From NCBI GenBank assembly GCA_027627685.1, contig CP091241.1, forward strand, positions 891,149-955,148: a stretch of 64,000 nt of DNA. Direction: 5' to 3'. Position 1 is the stretch's first letter. The number at the start of each line of letters is the position of its first letter. Below the pieces are notes generated by a model, which was not told the origin of the DNA, searched no databases, and saw nothing but the letters and a program-made list of their open reading frames with translations. The position numbers and the translations under genes were made by a program. Below are positions 48,097 through 56,444 of this stretch, in pieces. Origin of the DNA: Hyphomonadaceae bacterium ML37. Lineage in GTDB: Bacteria > Pseudomonadota > Alphaproteobacteria > Caulobacterales > Maricaulaceae.

Positions 48097-48927
48097 CTAG
48101 TAGGCCGGGCGCCAGACGCCGTCAGCGCCTTCGCACATCAGGACCTGAGCGCCATTGCCAGCGCCCATGTGGCGGCAGTTGGAGCCATAGGCCGGGGCAT
48201 AGCCCGCGCCGGCGGTCTGGACATGGGCCTGGGACTGGTGCGGCGTCTGATAGCCGTAGTCCTCGCCGCCCAGAAGCCCGCCGGACTGCGAGCCGGCATA
48301 GGCGTCATAGCCATAGCCATAGCCGTCATCCTGGCCCGCATAGGCGTCATAGCCGTAGCCCTGCTGGCTGTAGGTTTGCTGGTGGCCATAGGACTGCTGC
48401 TGGTAGGCGCCCTGGCTGTAAGGCTGTTGATAGGGCTGCTGGTAACCGCCCTGATAGCCGCTCTGGTAGCGGCCGCCGGCCTGGCCGTAGCCGCCGCGCT
48501 GGCGCGGGAACTGGTTGCAGTCGGTGTTGCCGGTGATGGCCGCGCCGGCCAGGGCGCCGATGGCGCCGCCGGCGATCACGGCGCCGGAGTTCGACCGGTT
48601 GGAGCTCTGCGGCTGCGGCTGGTGATAGCGCCCGCGATATCCGCCATGGCGTCCGCCGCGGTATCCACGGTGGTTATAGCGCGGGGGCGGCGCGGTGTTG
48701 CGCGGTTCGGTCGCGTTATGCACCTGCGCACCCACAACGGCGCCCAGCAACCCGCCGACCACCGCGCCCGTCACCGAGCGGTTCTGCTGCTGGCGCACGC
48801 ACTGTTCGTAGGTCATCGTCGAGGTCTGATAACCATAGGACTGCGACTGGTAGTGCTGGGCCGAAGCGTGCGGCGCTGCAAAGGCGGCGGCGGACACGGC
48901 GGCGAGGGATACGAGGGCGTATTTCAT
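48097..48927 (-). CDS. Glycine-zipper envelope protein, Tyr/Gln-rich
   Basis: 276 residues with a signal peptide (MKYALVSLAAVSAAAFAAPHASA). Two glycine-zipper segments, VTGAVVGGLLGAVVGAQVHN and SGAVIAGGAIGALAGAAITG, may insert in a membrane. Between and after them are Tyr/Gln/Gly-rich repeats (YQGGYQQPYQQPYSQGAYQQ, YGYDAYAGQDDGYGYGYDAY). The C-terminus GSNCRHMGAGNGAQVLMCEG is Cys-containing and typical of small envelope domains. AAGGAG at 6 nt. It is probably structural in the envelope, paired with the next protein. Confidence 0.78.
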   Translation of the reverse strand: MKYALVSLAAVSAAAFAAPHASAQHYQSQSYGYQTSTMTYEQCVRQQQNRSVTGAVVGGLLGAVVGAQVHNATEPRNTAPPPRYNHRGYRGGRHGGYRGRYHQPQPQSSNRSNSGAVIAGGAIGALAGAAITGNTDCNQFPRQRGGYGQAGGRYQSGYQGGYQQPYQQPYSQGAYQQQSYGHQQTYSQQGYGYDAYAGQDDGYGYGYDAYAGSQSGGLLGGEDYGYQTPHQSQAHVQTAGAGYAPAYGSNCRHMGAGNGAQVLMCEGADGVWRPAY

Positions 48928-49044
48928 ATCGGTCTCCTTGGCTGACCGGGCGGAGGCGGGACCTCCATCCGAAATCTTACGCAAATCCTAAGCCTTTGGC
49001 GATGAGCCTGAGATGAACGGCGCATGGACCTCTCATTCATCCCG

Positions 49045-49086
49045 GAAAAAAGCAGAAGCGGGCCCGGCGAAAAGCCGGACCCGCTT
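49045..49086 (-). terminator. Rho-independent terminator
   Basis: AAGCGGGTCCGGC and GCCGGGCCCGCTT (minus strand, 13 bp with one G-T pair, 5-nt loop) are followed by CTGCTTTTTT. It lies 41 bp after the stop of the Arg/His-rich glycine-zipper gene. Confidence 0.85.
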
Positions 49087-49126
49087 GCCCTGTCCCCGGT
49101 CATGTCCCCCCGGACTGCCCGAGCCG

Positions 49127-50386
49127 TTATTGCAGGCGGGCGACCTGCCACTGGCCGTAACCGTCGCGGCACATGCGCACCCGGTCATAGGCGACCTGAC
49201 CGTTGGGCATGAAGATCTCCGCGTCGCCCCAGCGGCACTGGCGCGAGTTCCAGGTGTGGTAGTCGCGGGCATAGACCACGCCGCGCACGCCTGAATGCGG
49301 GTTGTGCCAGTAAAACGGGTTGCCCGAACTGAACGACTGGTGGACGCCATAGGTGTAGTGGCCCCGGTCGCAATCGTTCAGCGAGGCGCCGATGCCCGCG
49401 CCCAGCAGGCCGCCGCCCAGATAGCCGTAGGCGTCGCCATCACTGACCACAGCCCCGAACAGGGCGCCGATCAGCGCGCCTGCGATCACCGAGTCGCCGC
49501 TCGGACGGCAGAAGCTGTCCACATAGTTGAAAGTGCGGCTGGAGTAATGCGTCTGGTAGCGGGTGTGGTAGCGCCAGTTATTGCGCACCGGGTAGTGGTT
49601 GATGTGCCGGTAGACGACCCGGGTGCGCGGCGCGTGGTGGAGGTGCACCGTGCGGTGGCGCTGCGGCTGATATCGCTGATGGCGCGGCGGCGTATAGTGA
49701 CGCGGCGGCTGGCGGTGTTGCTGATACTGGCGGCGCGGCGGATGCGCGCCGGGATGGGCGCCGCGATTACGGTGCTCCACGTGCGGACGGCGCGGCTGGT
49801 GGCCGGCCTGCGGCCCGCGCTGCGGGTGTCCGCCACGGGCGTGGGGCGGACGATTGCGGTCCGGCTGAACGCCGGGCCGGTGGCCGCGCTGGGGTCCGCG
49901 GCTTTCAGGACCGCGCGGTTGATTTTCGACAGCGGGATGGACGCCGCGCCGGTTTTGCCACTGGCCGCGGGGATTTTGCGCGCCGCGCGGATCCTGCCGC
50001 ATGTCGCGGTGATCGGGACGCCGTGCGCCTTCAAGCTGGCGGCGGGGCACCGGATCGCTGTGCTGGCGCCGGGGCGGCGGGGCGGCGTTCTGGCGGTGCT
50101 GGGGCGGGGGCGCGCCGCGCTGCTGCTGGCGGGGAGGGGCGGCGCGTTCGGGACGGCGGTCCGGGCGGCCGGCGGCTTCACGGCGAGGTTCCTGACGGGC
50201 GCCGCGGCGATCACCGCTCTGCTGGCGCCGGTGTTCCTGACGGGCGCCGCGGCGCTCGCCGCGATCACGCTCCTGGGCCGTTTCGGCGGCGTGGGCGGAC
50301 AGGGCGGCGGTCGGGACCGCCAGAAGCTCGGGCGCCGTGGCGAGTACCGCCGCCAGCGCCGTGGCTGCGAGGAGCTTGGTCATCAT
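49127..50386 (-). CDS. Glycine-zipper protein with Arg/Pro/His-rich region
   Basis: 419 residues. After a signal peptide comes a very basic, low-complexity part of about 230 residues (RRGARQEHRRQQSGD, HPPRRQYQQHRQPPRHYTPP). DNA coding for its first repeats shows a 45-bp period (50189-50209 and 50234-50254 share 21 bp). The C-terminal domain has two glycine-zipper helices (VIAGALIGALFGAVVSDGDA, LGGGLLGAGIGASLND) and a Trp/Cys-rich end (WNSRQCRWGDAEIFMPNGQV). The basic part may bind anionic envelope polymers. A strong terminator follows. Confidence 0.75.
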   Translation of the reverse strand: MMTKLLAATALAAVLATAPELLAVPTAALSAHAAETAQERDRGERRGARQEHRRQQSGDRRGARQEPRREAAGRPDRRPERAAPPRQQQRGAPPPQHRQNAAPPPRRQHSDPVPRRQLEGARRPDHRDMRQDPRGAQNPRGQWQNRRGVHPAVENQPRGPESRGPQRGHRPGVQPDRNRPPHARGGHPQRGPQAGHQPRRPHVEHRNRGAHPGAHPPRRQYQQHRQPPRHYTPPRHQRYQPQRHRTVHLHHAPRTRVVYRHINHYPVRNNWRYHTRYQTHYSSRTFNYVDSFCRPSGDSVIAGALIGALFGAVVSDGDAYGYLGGGLLGAGIGASLNDCDRGHYTYGVHQSFSSGNPFYWHNPHSGVRGVVYARDYHTWNSRQCRWGDAEIFMPNGQVAYDRVRMCRDGYGQWQVARLQ

Positions 50387-50536
50387 CGCGCAGGGCCTTT
50401 CTGTTCAGGCGCCGGGACAAGGTCCGGCTGATTAACACACGTTAAGGATCGCGACCTGACCCGAACATGAACGCGACAGTCATGTGACGTGTTCCATGGC
50501 TTGACCGGCGCGCCCGCCAGCGTCAGACACCGCGCC

Positions 50537-51799
50537 ATGACCCGCAGACGCAAACCCGCTCCCCCGCCCCGGCGCCTGACCCTGACCGCGCAGTCGCTGG
50601 GCGCGCGCGGCGATGCGGTTTTGCCCGGTCCTGTCTATGCACCCGGGCTTCTGCCCGGCGAGAGCGCCGAGCTGGAGGTGCGCGGCGAGCGCGGGCGGGT
50701 GCTGCGCCGGCTGAGCGACTCCCCGGACCGCGTGACGCCGTTCTGCCCGGTGGCCGAACGCTGCGGCGGCTGCTCTGTGCAGCACATGGAGCTTGGCGCC
50801 TATCGCGCGTGGAAGCGGGGCCTGGTGGTGGAGGCGCTGCAGCGCGCCGGGGTCAGGGCCGAGGTTGGCGAGCTGATCGACGCCCATGGCGAGGGGCGCC
50901 GGCGGGCGACCTTTCACGCCATGAATTCAGGCGGGCGGCTGGTGTTCGGCTTCATGGAGCGGGCGGGCGACCAGATCGTCGACCTTCATGACTGCCCGGT
51001 CTCCCATCCCGCTATCCGCGCCGCCATCCCCGCCCTGCGCAAGCTTGCGAAGGCCGCCGCTCACCCCAAGCGAAAGCTGGAGATCGCCGTGGCGGCCAGC
51101 GATAGCGGCCTGGATGTGGCGCTGACGGGGGCGGACAAGCTCGATCTGGCCATGCGGGAAAGCGCGGCGGACAGCGCGGGGGATAATGACTGGGCGCGGG
51201 TGACAATCAACGGCGATCCGGTGTTCAAAATCGCCGATCCGGTGTTCAAAATCGGCTCTGTGGTGTTGTCACCGCCGCCTGGCGGGTTCCTGCAGGCGAC
51301 GGCGGCGGGCGAGGCGGTGCTGGCGGGCATCGTGATGGATGCGGCGCAGGGCGCCACGCGGGTCATCGACCTCTATGCCGGATCCGGCGCCTTCGCCCTG
51401 CGCCTCGCTGCCCAGGCGCCGGTGCTGGCGGTGGAGGGCGATGACGGGCCGCTCAACGCCCTCAACCACGCCGCCCGGCGCACGCCGGGGCTGAAACCTG
51501 TCGAGGCCAAGGTGCGCGATCTGGCGCTGGAGCCGCTGAGCGTGAATGAGCTCGCCGGCGCCGATCTGGTCGTCCTCGACCCGCCGCGCGCGGGCGCCAA
51601 AACCCAGTGCGAGCGCCTGTCCGACAGCGCGGCGCCGGTGATCGTCTCGATCTCCTGCAACCCCGCCACCTTCGCCCGCGACGCCGCCATCCTGATCGAA
51701 GGCGGCTATCTCATGGGCCCCGTCACCCCCGTCGACCAGTTCGCCTGGACCGGCCATGTGGAAGTGGCGGCGGTGTTTCGGAGGCGGTCAGTCGTTTAG
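50537..51799 (+). CDS. Class I SAM-dependent RNA m5U methyltransferase (RumA/TrmA-like)
   Basis: 420 residues. An N-terminal TRAM-like part precedes an Fe-S cluster site made by Cys70, Cys76, Cys79 (FCPVAERCGGC) and Cys153. The SAM site is RVIDLYAGSGAFALRLA, and catalytic Cys374 lies in IVSISCNPATFARD. It methylates uridine in rRNA or tRNA; which target cannot be told. A 21-bp tandem duplication (51215-51256) gives the doubled DPVFKIA-DPVFKIG just before the SAM domain. Its end overlaps the convergent esterase gene by 12 bp. Confidence 0.9.
   Translation: MTRRRKPAPPPRRLTLTAQSLGARGDAVLPGPVYAPGLLPGESAELEVRGERGRVLRRLSDSPDRVTPFCPVAERCGGCSVQHMELGAYRAWKRGLVVEALQRAGVRAEVGELIDAHGEGRRRATFHAMNSGGRLVFGFMERAGDQIVDLHDCPVSHPAIRAAIPALRKLAKAAAHPKRKLEIAVAASDSGLDVALTGADKLDLAMRESAADSAGDNDWARVTINGDPVFKIADPVFKIGSVVLSPPPGGFLQATAAGEAVLAGIVMDAAQGATRVIDLYAGSGAFALRLAAQAPVLAVEGDDGPLNALNHAARRTPGLKPVEAKVRDLALEPLSVNELAGADLVVLDPPRAGAKTQCERLSDSAAPVIVSISCNPATFARDAAILIEGGYLMGPVTPVDQFAWTGHVEVAAVFRRRSVV
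51215..51256 (+). repeat. 21-bp in-frame tandem duplication
   Basis: GATCCGGTGTTCAAAATCG occurs twice back to back (51215-51235 and 51236-51256), the two units differing by one base near the end. It adds seven residues to the RNA methyltransferase in the loop before the SAM domain. Confidence 0.9.
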
Positions 51800-52795
51800 C
51801 ACCCCCACCAGATACGGCAAACTCACATCCATGCGGTAGTCGATGCCGGAATGGTCGTCGGGGAATTCGTGGTAGTCGTGGGGCACGCCCAGCGCGTCGA
51901 GGCGGCGGTGGAGGCGGCGGGCGCCGTAGACCAGGTCGTACTGGTCCACATCGCCGCAATCGATGAACAGGCCCTTGAGCTGTTTGAGGGCGCTGTGATG
52001 GCGTTCCACCAGGGTGAGGGGGTCGAAGGCGAGCCAGTTGGCCCAGAGATCATCGATCCGCTCGCACGTGTCGTGGGTGACGGGCAGGCGCACGCCGAAG
52101 GGCTGGGACGGGTCGGGGTCGTAGGTGGCGGCCATGGCCAGGGTCATCAGGACGTGGATGTCGCCGCCGGACGGTTTCACGCTAGCCTCGAACGCCTCCA
52201 TGAAGCCTTGCACCCCGCCCTTTTTGGCCAGCGCGCGCAGCACGGACGGGAACTCGCGCCCATAGCACAGCTCAAACGCCATATCGCCCGAATGGCAGGC
52301 GGCGGCGGCCCAGAAATCGGCGTGCAGCAGGGCGTGGGCGATGGCGCCATAGCCGCCCGAGCTTTTGCCGAACACCGCCCGGCGCCCGGCGCCGCCGCAA
52401 TTAAAGCGCGCCTCCACGGCCGGCGTGAATTCGGTGATCAGCACATCCTCCCACGGCCCCATGACCGAGGAGTTCACATACTGATTGCCGCCCAGCCGCG
52501 TGAAACAGTCAGGAAAGGCCACCACCGCCGGCGCCATCAGGCCCGTCCCGATCAGCCGGTCGAGGCGTTCGGGGACGTTTTCGCCGAAATTCTTCCAGGC
52601 GGTATGGGACAGCCCGCTGCCGGTATAGCCGGTGAGGTCCACCAGAAGCGGCAAGCCGGCCCCGTCATGGCCGTGGGGCGTATAGACATCGATGGCGCGC
52701 GACGTGGGATCGCCGAGAAAATTGTCTTTCAGGAGCGCGCTGTCCACATGGATGCGGGTGAGGGTTCCGGCGGGGTGATTGTGGCGGGCGGTCAT
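51788..52795 (-). CDS. Esterase (alpha/beta hydrolase, esterase D-like)
   Basis: 335 residues. AVFGKSSGGYGAIAHALLHADFWAAAACHS holds nucleophile Ser145 in GKSSGG. Early VYTPHGHDGAGLPLLVDLTGYTGSG fits the oxyanion side; DCGDVDQYDLVYG and HDYHEFPDDHSGIDYRMD bring Asp and His. This is the putative-esterase fold of formylglutathione hydrolase or ferric-enterobactin esterase, but the substrate is open. AAGGAGG at 4 nt supports the start. It is 10 bp after recR, so probably co-transcribed. Confidence 0.83.
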   Translation of the reverse strand: MTARHNHPAGTLTRIHVDSALLKDNFLGDPTSRAIDVYTPHGHDGAGLPLLVDLTGYTGSGLSHTAWKNFGENVPERLDRLIGTGLMAPAVVAFPDCFTRLGGNQYVNSSVMGPWEDVLITEFTPAVEARFNCGGAGRRAVFGKSSGGYGAIAHALLHADFWAAAACHSGDMAFELCYGREFPSVLRALAKKGGVQGFMEAFEASVKPSGGDIHVLMTLAMAATYDPDPSQPFGVRLPVTHDTCERIDDLWANWLAFDPLTLVERHHSALKQLKGLFIDCGDVDQYDLVYGARRLHRRLDALGVPHDYHEFPDDHSGIDYRMDVSLPYLVGVLND

Positions 52796-52805
52796 GAGGC
52801 CTCCT

Positions 52806-53405
52806 TCAGGCGGGACGGCGGCTGCGGAAGGCGGCGGCCAGCGTGCCATCGTCAAGGTAATCGAGCTCGCCGCCCACAGGAACGCCGCGCGCCAGCGAGG
52901 TAAGGGCGACGCCGGTTCCGGCCAGCTTGTCGGCGAGGAAATGGGCGGTGGTCTGGCCGTCCACCGTGGCGTTGAGGGCCAGAATGATCTCGCTGATCTC
53001 GTGGGAGCGCGCCCGCTCGATCAGGCGGGCGATGTTGAGTTCGTCCGGCCCGATGCCGTCAATCGCCGACAGGACCCCGCCCAGCACGTGATAGCGGCCC
53101 TTGAAGGCGCTGGCGCGCTCCAGCGCCCACAGATCGCTCACCGTCTCCACCACGCAGATCACCCCCGCCTCGCGGCGAGGATCGCGGCACACCGTGCACG
53201 GATCGGCCACATCGAGATTGCCGCACACCGAACAGGGCCGGACCTTGTCGGCGGTTTCGGCCAGGGCGTGAGCCAGCGGCAGCATCACCGTGTCGCGCTT
53301 TTGCAGCATTTGCAGCGCCGCGCGCCGCGCCGAGCGCGGGCCGAGCCCCGGCAGCTTGGCGAGCAGCTGGATCAGACGTTCAATCTCGGGTCCGGCCGCC
53401 GCCAT
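52806..53405 (-). CDS. recR: Recombination protein RecR
   Basis: 199 residues, full length for RecR. An N-terminal helix-hairpin-helix ([21 protein letters not shown]), a four-Cys zinc finger ([16 protein letters not shown]), a TOPRIM domain ([16 protein letters not shown]) and a Walker-B-like C-terminus ([14 protein letters not shown]) are all visible. It acts with RecF/RecO at gaps. Here it is not next to dnaX-ybaB as in many bacteria. The open frame upstream is repeat DNA, so the start is set at ATG 53405. Confidence 0.96.
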   Translation of the reverse strand: MAAAGPEIERLIQLLAKLPGLGPRSARRAALQMLQKRDTVMLPLAHALAETADKVRPCSVCGNLDVADPCTVCRDPRREAGVICVVETVSDLWALERASAFKGRYHVLGGVLSAIDGIGPDELNIARLIERARSHEISEIILALNATVDGQTTAHFLADKLAGTGVALTSLARGVPVGGELDYLDDGTLAAAFRSRRPA

Positions 53406-53510
53406 GGGGCTTGCTCTCCGCAGGGAGGATGATTCGGTTGATGGCACTGTAGCGCGGACGTATGCGACTTTTGCAGCTGGTTGCTTGATAAAAGCATCCC
53501 TTCCCAGCGT

Positions 53511-53572
53511 TTCCCCGGCGTAAGCCGGGGCCCAGTGCGGCCCTGAATCCGGGTCACGGCTTTCGCCGGGAA
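53511..53572. repeat. Palindromic repeat, left of the GIY-YIG gene
   Basis: A composite of CCCCGGC-GTAA-GCCGGGG then CCCAG (53513-53535) and, inverted, CCGGGTCACGGCTTTCGCCG then GGAA. The two halves are inverted relatives. It lies 17 bp after the GIY-YIG stop codon and may also stop its transcript. Confidence 0.75.
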
Positions 53573-53588
53573 CACCCAAGGTGGGCGA

Positions 53589-53888
53589 TCAAAACCAGTC
53601 CTCGTAGAGATCGCGCCAGTCCGGATTGGCCGCTTCGATAAGCTCCAGTTTCCAGCGCCGGCGCCATTCCTTGATCTGGAGCTCACGTTTGAGCGCGGCG
53701 CTCATCTGGCCGTGAAACTCATACCAGACCAGCCGGGTCACACGGTATTTTCGGGTGAACACCGAGCCCACGCCTTCGCGGTGCTGCCAGATGCGCCGAA
53801 GCGGAGATGAGGTGGAGCCGCAATAGAGCGTGCCATTGCGCCTGCTGGCCATCAGATACACGGAAGGCTGAAAGGGCTCTTCGCGCAT
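53589..53888 (-). CDS. Small GIY-YIG nuclease-domain protein
   Basis: 99 residues. The GIY-YIG core is VYLMASRRNGTLYCGSTSSPLRRIWQHREG, with Tyr of YLMA and LYCG, Arg of LRRIWQH, and Glu in ALKRELQIKEW as metal ligand. This is the single-domain UvrC-like/YhbQ group, which is multi-copy in many Alphaproteobacteria. The gene has a palindromic repeat unit on each side (53511-53572 and 53954-54014). No strong ribosome-binding site is visible for ATG 53888. Confidence 0.85.
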   Translation of the reverse strand: MREEPFQPSVYLMASRRNGTLYCGSTSSPLRRIWQHREGVGSVFTRKYRVTRLVWYEFHGQMSAALKRELQIKEWRRRWKLELIEAANPDWRDLYEDWF

Positions 53889-53953
53889 GAGGCGAATGTA
53901 GCAGGGCTGCGCGCGTTTGCGAGCCAAATAATCCGTGTCGCCCTCATTGCGTG

Positions 53954-54014
53954 CCCCGGCGAACGCCTGGCTTTAGTGGTGCCGGTGATTCTGGGTCCCG
54001 GCTTGCGCCGGGAA
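53954..54014. repeat. Palindromic repeat, right of the GIY-YIG gene
   Basis: CCCCGGCGAACGCC, a spacer, then CTGGGTCCCGGCTTGCGCCG and GGAA. Same two-arm layout as the left unit, though the first arm is more decayed. It lies about 65 bp before the GIY-YIG start and about 180 bp before the E1alpha start. Confidence 0.7.
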
Positions 54015-54194
54015 AACGCAAGATTTGGAAACGCATGGAGGATCGATGGACGCCTGTGCCGCCCCCTCTGCTTCCCCCCTTCGCAGACGCAGCATGCGCT
54101 TCGCACCGGCCCGCGCGGTTGCCAAATCCGCTGCGTAGGGCTACCTCGCCCGCGCAAACGCCTTGCGGGGCAAGAAGAAACGTACGGACAATCC

Positions 54195-55424
54195 ATGTCG
54201 AACGGACAGTCGCGCTTTCATGTGCCCACGCCGCCCTTTCGTCCCGGGGATGCGCCCGATTTCAGCTATCTGAACCTGCCCAAGGCGGGGACGGCCAAGC
54301 GCCCCGAGGCGCTGGCGTCCTGGCGCGAGACCAGCGATCTCGCGACAGGTCTGGTAGGTGTGCTGGACCATAACCACCAGGCGGTGGGCGACTGGGACCC
54401 GAAGCTGAGCCCGGAGCTGATGCGCGAGGGCTTGTCGCACATGGTGCTGACGCGCATTTATGACGAGCGCATGCTCAAGCTCCAGCGCCAGGGCAAGATG
54501 AGCTTCTACATGAAGTCCACCGGCGAGGAGGCCGTCGCCGTGGCCGCCGCCATGGCGCTGCGCCCCAATGACATGGTGTTCCCCAGCTATCGCCAGCAGG
54601 GGATTTTGTTCGCGCGCGGGCGCAATATCGTGGACATGATGTGCCACTGCATCTCCAACAGCCGCGATAATCTCAAAGGCCGCCAGCTACCGGTTCACTA
54701 TGCGTGGGCGGAGGGGCATTTCTTCACCGTCTCGGGCAATCTGGGCACGCAGTTTCCGCAAGCCGTCGGCTATGCCATGGCCTGCGCCTACAAGGGCGAG
54801 GACCGGGTGGCGGCCAGCTGGATCGGCGACGGCACCACGGCTGAAGGAGATTTCCATGGCGCGCTGACGCTGGCGTCCACCTATCGCGCGCCGGTGATCC
54901 TGAATGTGGTCAATAACCAGTGGGCCATTTCCAGCCATCAGAATATCGCGCTGGGCGATGCGCCGACCTTCGCGTCCAAGGGGCTGGGCTATGGGCTGGC
55001 GTCCTTGCGCGTGGACGGCAATGACTTCCTGGCGGTGTATGCGGCCACGCAATGGGCCGCCGAGCGGGCGCGCAAGGGCGGCGGGGCGACGCTGATCGAG
55101 ATGTTCACCTATCGCGCCGACGCGCACTCCACCTCCGATGATCCGTCCAAATACCGGCCCAAGACCGAAGCCGGCGTCTGGCCGCTGGGCGATCCGCTGG
55201 AGCGGCTCAAACAGCACCTGATCGGCAAGGGCGAGTGGGACGAGGCCCGCCACGACACGCTGGTGGAAGCGATGACCACGCTGGTGGTGAAATCCTATAA
55301 AGAGGCTGAAAGCCACGGCACGCTGCATGACGGCCCGCTCTCGCCCACGGAAAGCATTTTCGAGGACGTGTACGCGCGCCCCGACTGGCGCCTGCGCCGC
55401 CAGCGCCAGGATCTGGGGGTCTAG
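54195..55424 (+). CDS. bkdA1: Branched-chain 2-oxoacid dehydrogenase E1 alpha
   Basis: A 409-residue TPP-dependent E1 alpha; length and the long N-terminal arm (FHVPTPPFRPGDAPDFSYLN) match bacterial BCKDH and not pyruvate dehydrogenase. RIYDERMLKLQRQGKMSFYM and SYRQQGILFARG are typical. The TPP motif is GDG (211-213) with NN at 240-241. SDDPSKYRP is the phosphorylation-loop counterpart. It is first of E1alpha-E1beta-E2-lipoprotein-E3. The open frame upstream runs through repeat DNA; ATG 54195 matches the family N-terminus though its ribosome-binding site is weak. Confidence 0.95.
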   Translation: MSNGQSRFHVPTPPFRPGDAPDFSYLNLPKAGTAKRPEALASWRETSDLATGLVGVLDHNHQAVGDWDPKLSPELMREGLSHMVLTRIYDERMLKLQRQGKMSFYMKSTGEEAVAVAAAMALRPNDMVFPSYRQQGILFARGRNIVDMMCHCISNSRDNLKGRQLPVHYAWAEGHFFTVSGNLGTQFPQAVGYAMACAYKGEDRVAASWIGDGTTAEGDFHGALTLASTYRAPVILNVVNNQWAISSHQNIALGDAPTFASKGLGYGLASLRVDGNDFLAVYAATQWAAERARKGGGATLIEMFTYRADAHSTSDDPSKYRPKTEAGVWPLGDPLERLKQHLIGKGEWDEARHDTLVEAMTTLVVKSYKEAESHGTLHDGPLSPTESIFEDVYARPDWRLRRQRQDLGV

Positions 55425-55426
55425 TC

Positions 55427-56440
55427 ATGCCAGCGATGAACATTATTCAGGCGCTGAACTCGGCGATGGACGTGCTTCTGGACACCGACCCGGACGTCAT
55501 CATCTTCGGCGAGGATGCCGGCTATTTCGGCGGTGTGTTCAAGGCCACGGACGGGCTGCAGGCGAAATACGGCCTCGACCGGGTGTTTGATGCGCCCATC
55601 AACGAGGCGGCCATCGCGGCCATGGCCATCGGCATGGCGGCGCGGGGGCTCAAACCCATCGCGGAGATCCAGTTCGCCGATTATATCTTTCCCGCCATTG
55701 ACCAGATCGTGTCGGAGATGAGCCGCATCCGCTACCGCTCGGCGGGCCAGTTCACGTCCGGGTGCGTGGTGCGCAGCCCCTGGGGCGGCGGCATCCGTGG
55801 CGGCCAGACCCACTCCATGAGCCCGGAAGCCTTCTTCACCCATGTGCCCGGCCTGCAGGTGGTGGTGCCGTCCAACCCCTATGACGCCAAGGGCATGCTA
55901 ATCGCGGCGGTGGAGAGCGGTGATCCGGTGATCTTTTTTGAACCCAAGCGCATCTATAATGGCCCGTTCGACGGCGTGCCCGACAAGCCGCTCGCCTCCT
56001 GGGCGCGCCATCCCAAGGGCGAGGTGCCCGAGGGTCGCTACACGGTGGAGCTGGGCAAGGCCGAAGTGGTGCGCGAAGGCTCGGCCTGCACGCTCATCAC
56101 CTATGGCACGCTGGTGCATGTGGCCGAGGCCGCAGCCGAGCATTCGGGCCTTGATGTGGAGATCATCGATCTCAAATCGCTGGTCCCCTACGATATCGAG
56201 ACCATCGCCGCATCGGTGAACAAGACCGGACGGGTGGTGGTCGCCCAGGAGGCGCCGCGCACGTCCGGCTTTGCCGCCGAGCTGGCCGCCCAGATCCAGG
56301 AAGAATGCTTCTACGCGCTGGAAGCGCCGATCTTCCGCCTGACAGGATGGGACACGCCCTATCCCCACGCCCATGAATGGGCCTATTTCCCGACGCGCGA
56401 CCGCATGATCCGCGCGCTGAAAACCGTCACGGAGGCCTGA
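55427..56440 (+). CDS. bkdA2: Branched-chain 2-oxoacid dehydrogenase E1 beta
   Basis: 337 residues. MNIIQALNSAMDVLLDTDPDVIIFGEDAGYFGGVF and GLDRVFDAPINEAAIAAMAIG belong to E1 beta, which helps bind TPP and joins E1 alpha in an alpha2beta2 tetramer. GGGIRGGQTHSMSPEAFFTHVPGLQVVVPS and the C-terminal LTGWDTPYPHAHEWAYFPTRD are BCKDH-like. It is 2 bp after E1 alpha and clearly co-transcribed. Confidence 0.96.
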   Translation: MPAMNIIQALNSAMDVLLDTDPDVIIFGEDAGYFGGVFKATDGLQAKYGLDRVFDAPINEAAIAAMAIGMAARGLKPIAEIQFADYIFPAIDQIVSEMSRIRYRSAGQFTSGCVVRSPWGGGIRGGQTHSMSPEAFFTHVPGLQVVVPSNPYDAKGMLIAAVESGDPVIFFEPKRIYNGPFDGVPDKPLASWARHPKGEVPEGRYTVELGKAEVVREGSACTLITYGTLVHVAEAAAEHSGLDVEIIDLKSLVPYDIETIAASVNKTGRVVVAQEAPRTSGFAAELAAQIQEECFYALEAPIFRLTGWDTPYPHAHEWAYFPTRDRMIRALKTVTEA

Positions 56441-56444
56441 AGCC

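Noticed and set aside
49295-50431. Plus-strand frame over the Arg/His-rich gene
   Set aside because: The minus frame has a signal peptide, glycine zippers and a following terminator. The plus frame only reflects the strong base bias of the low-complexity part.
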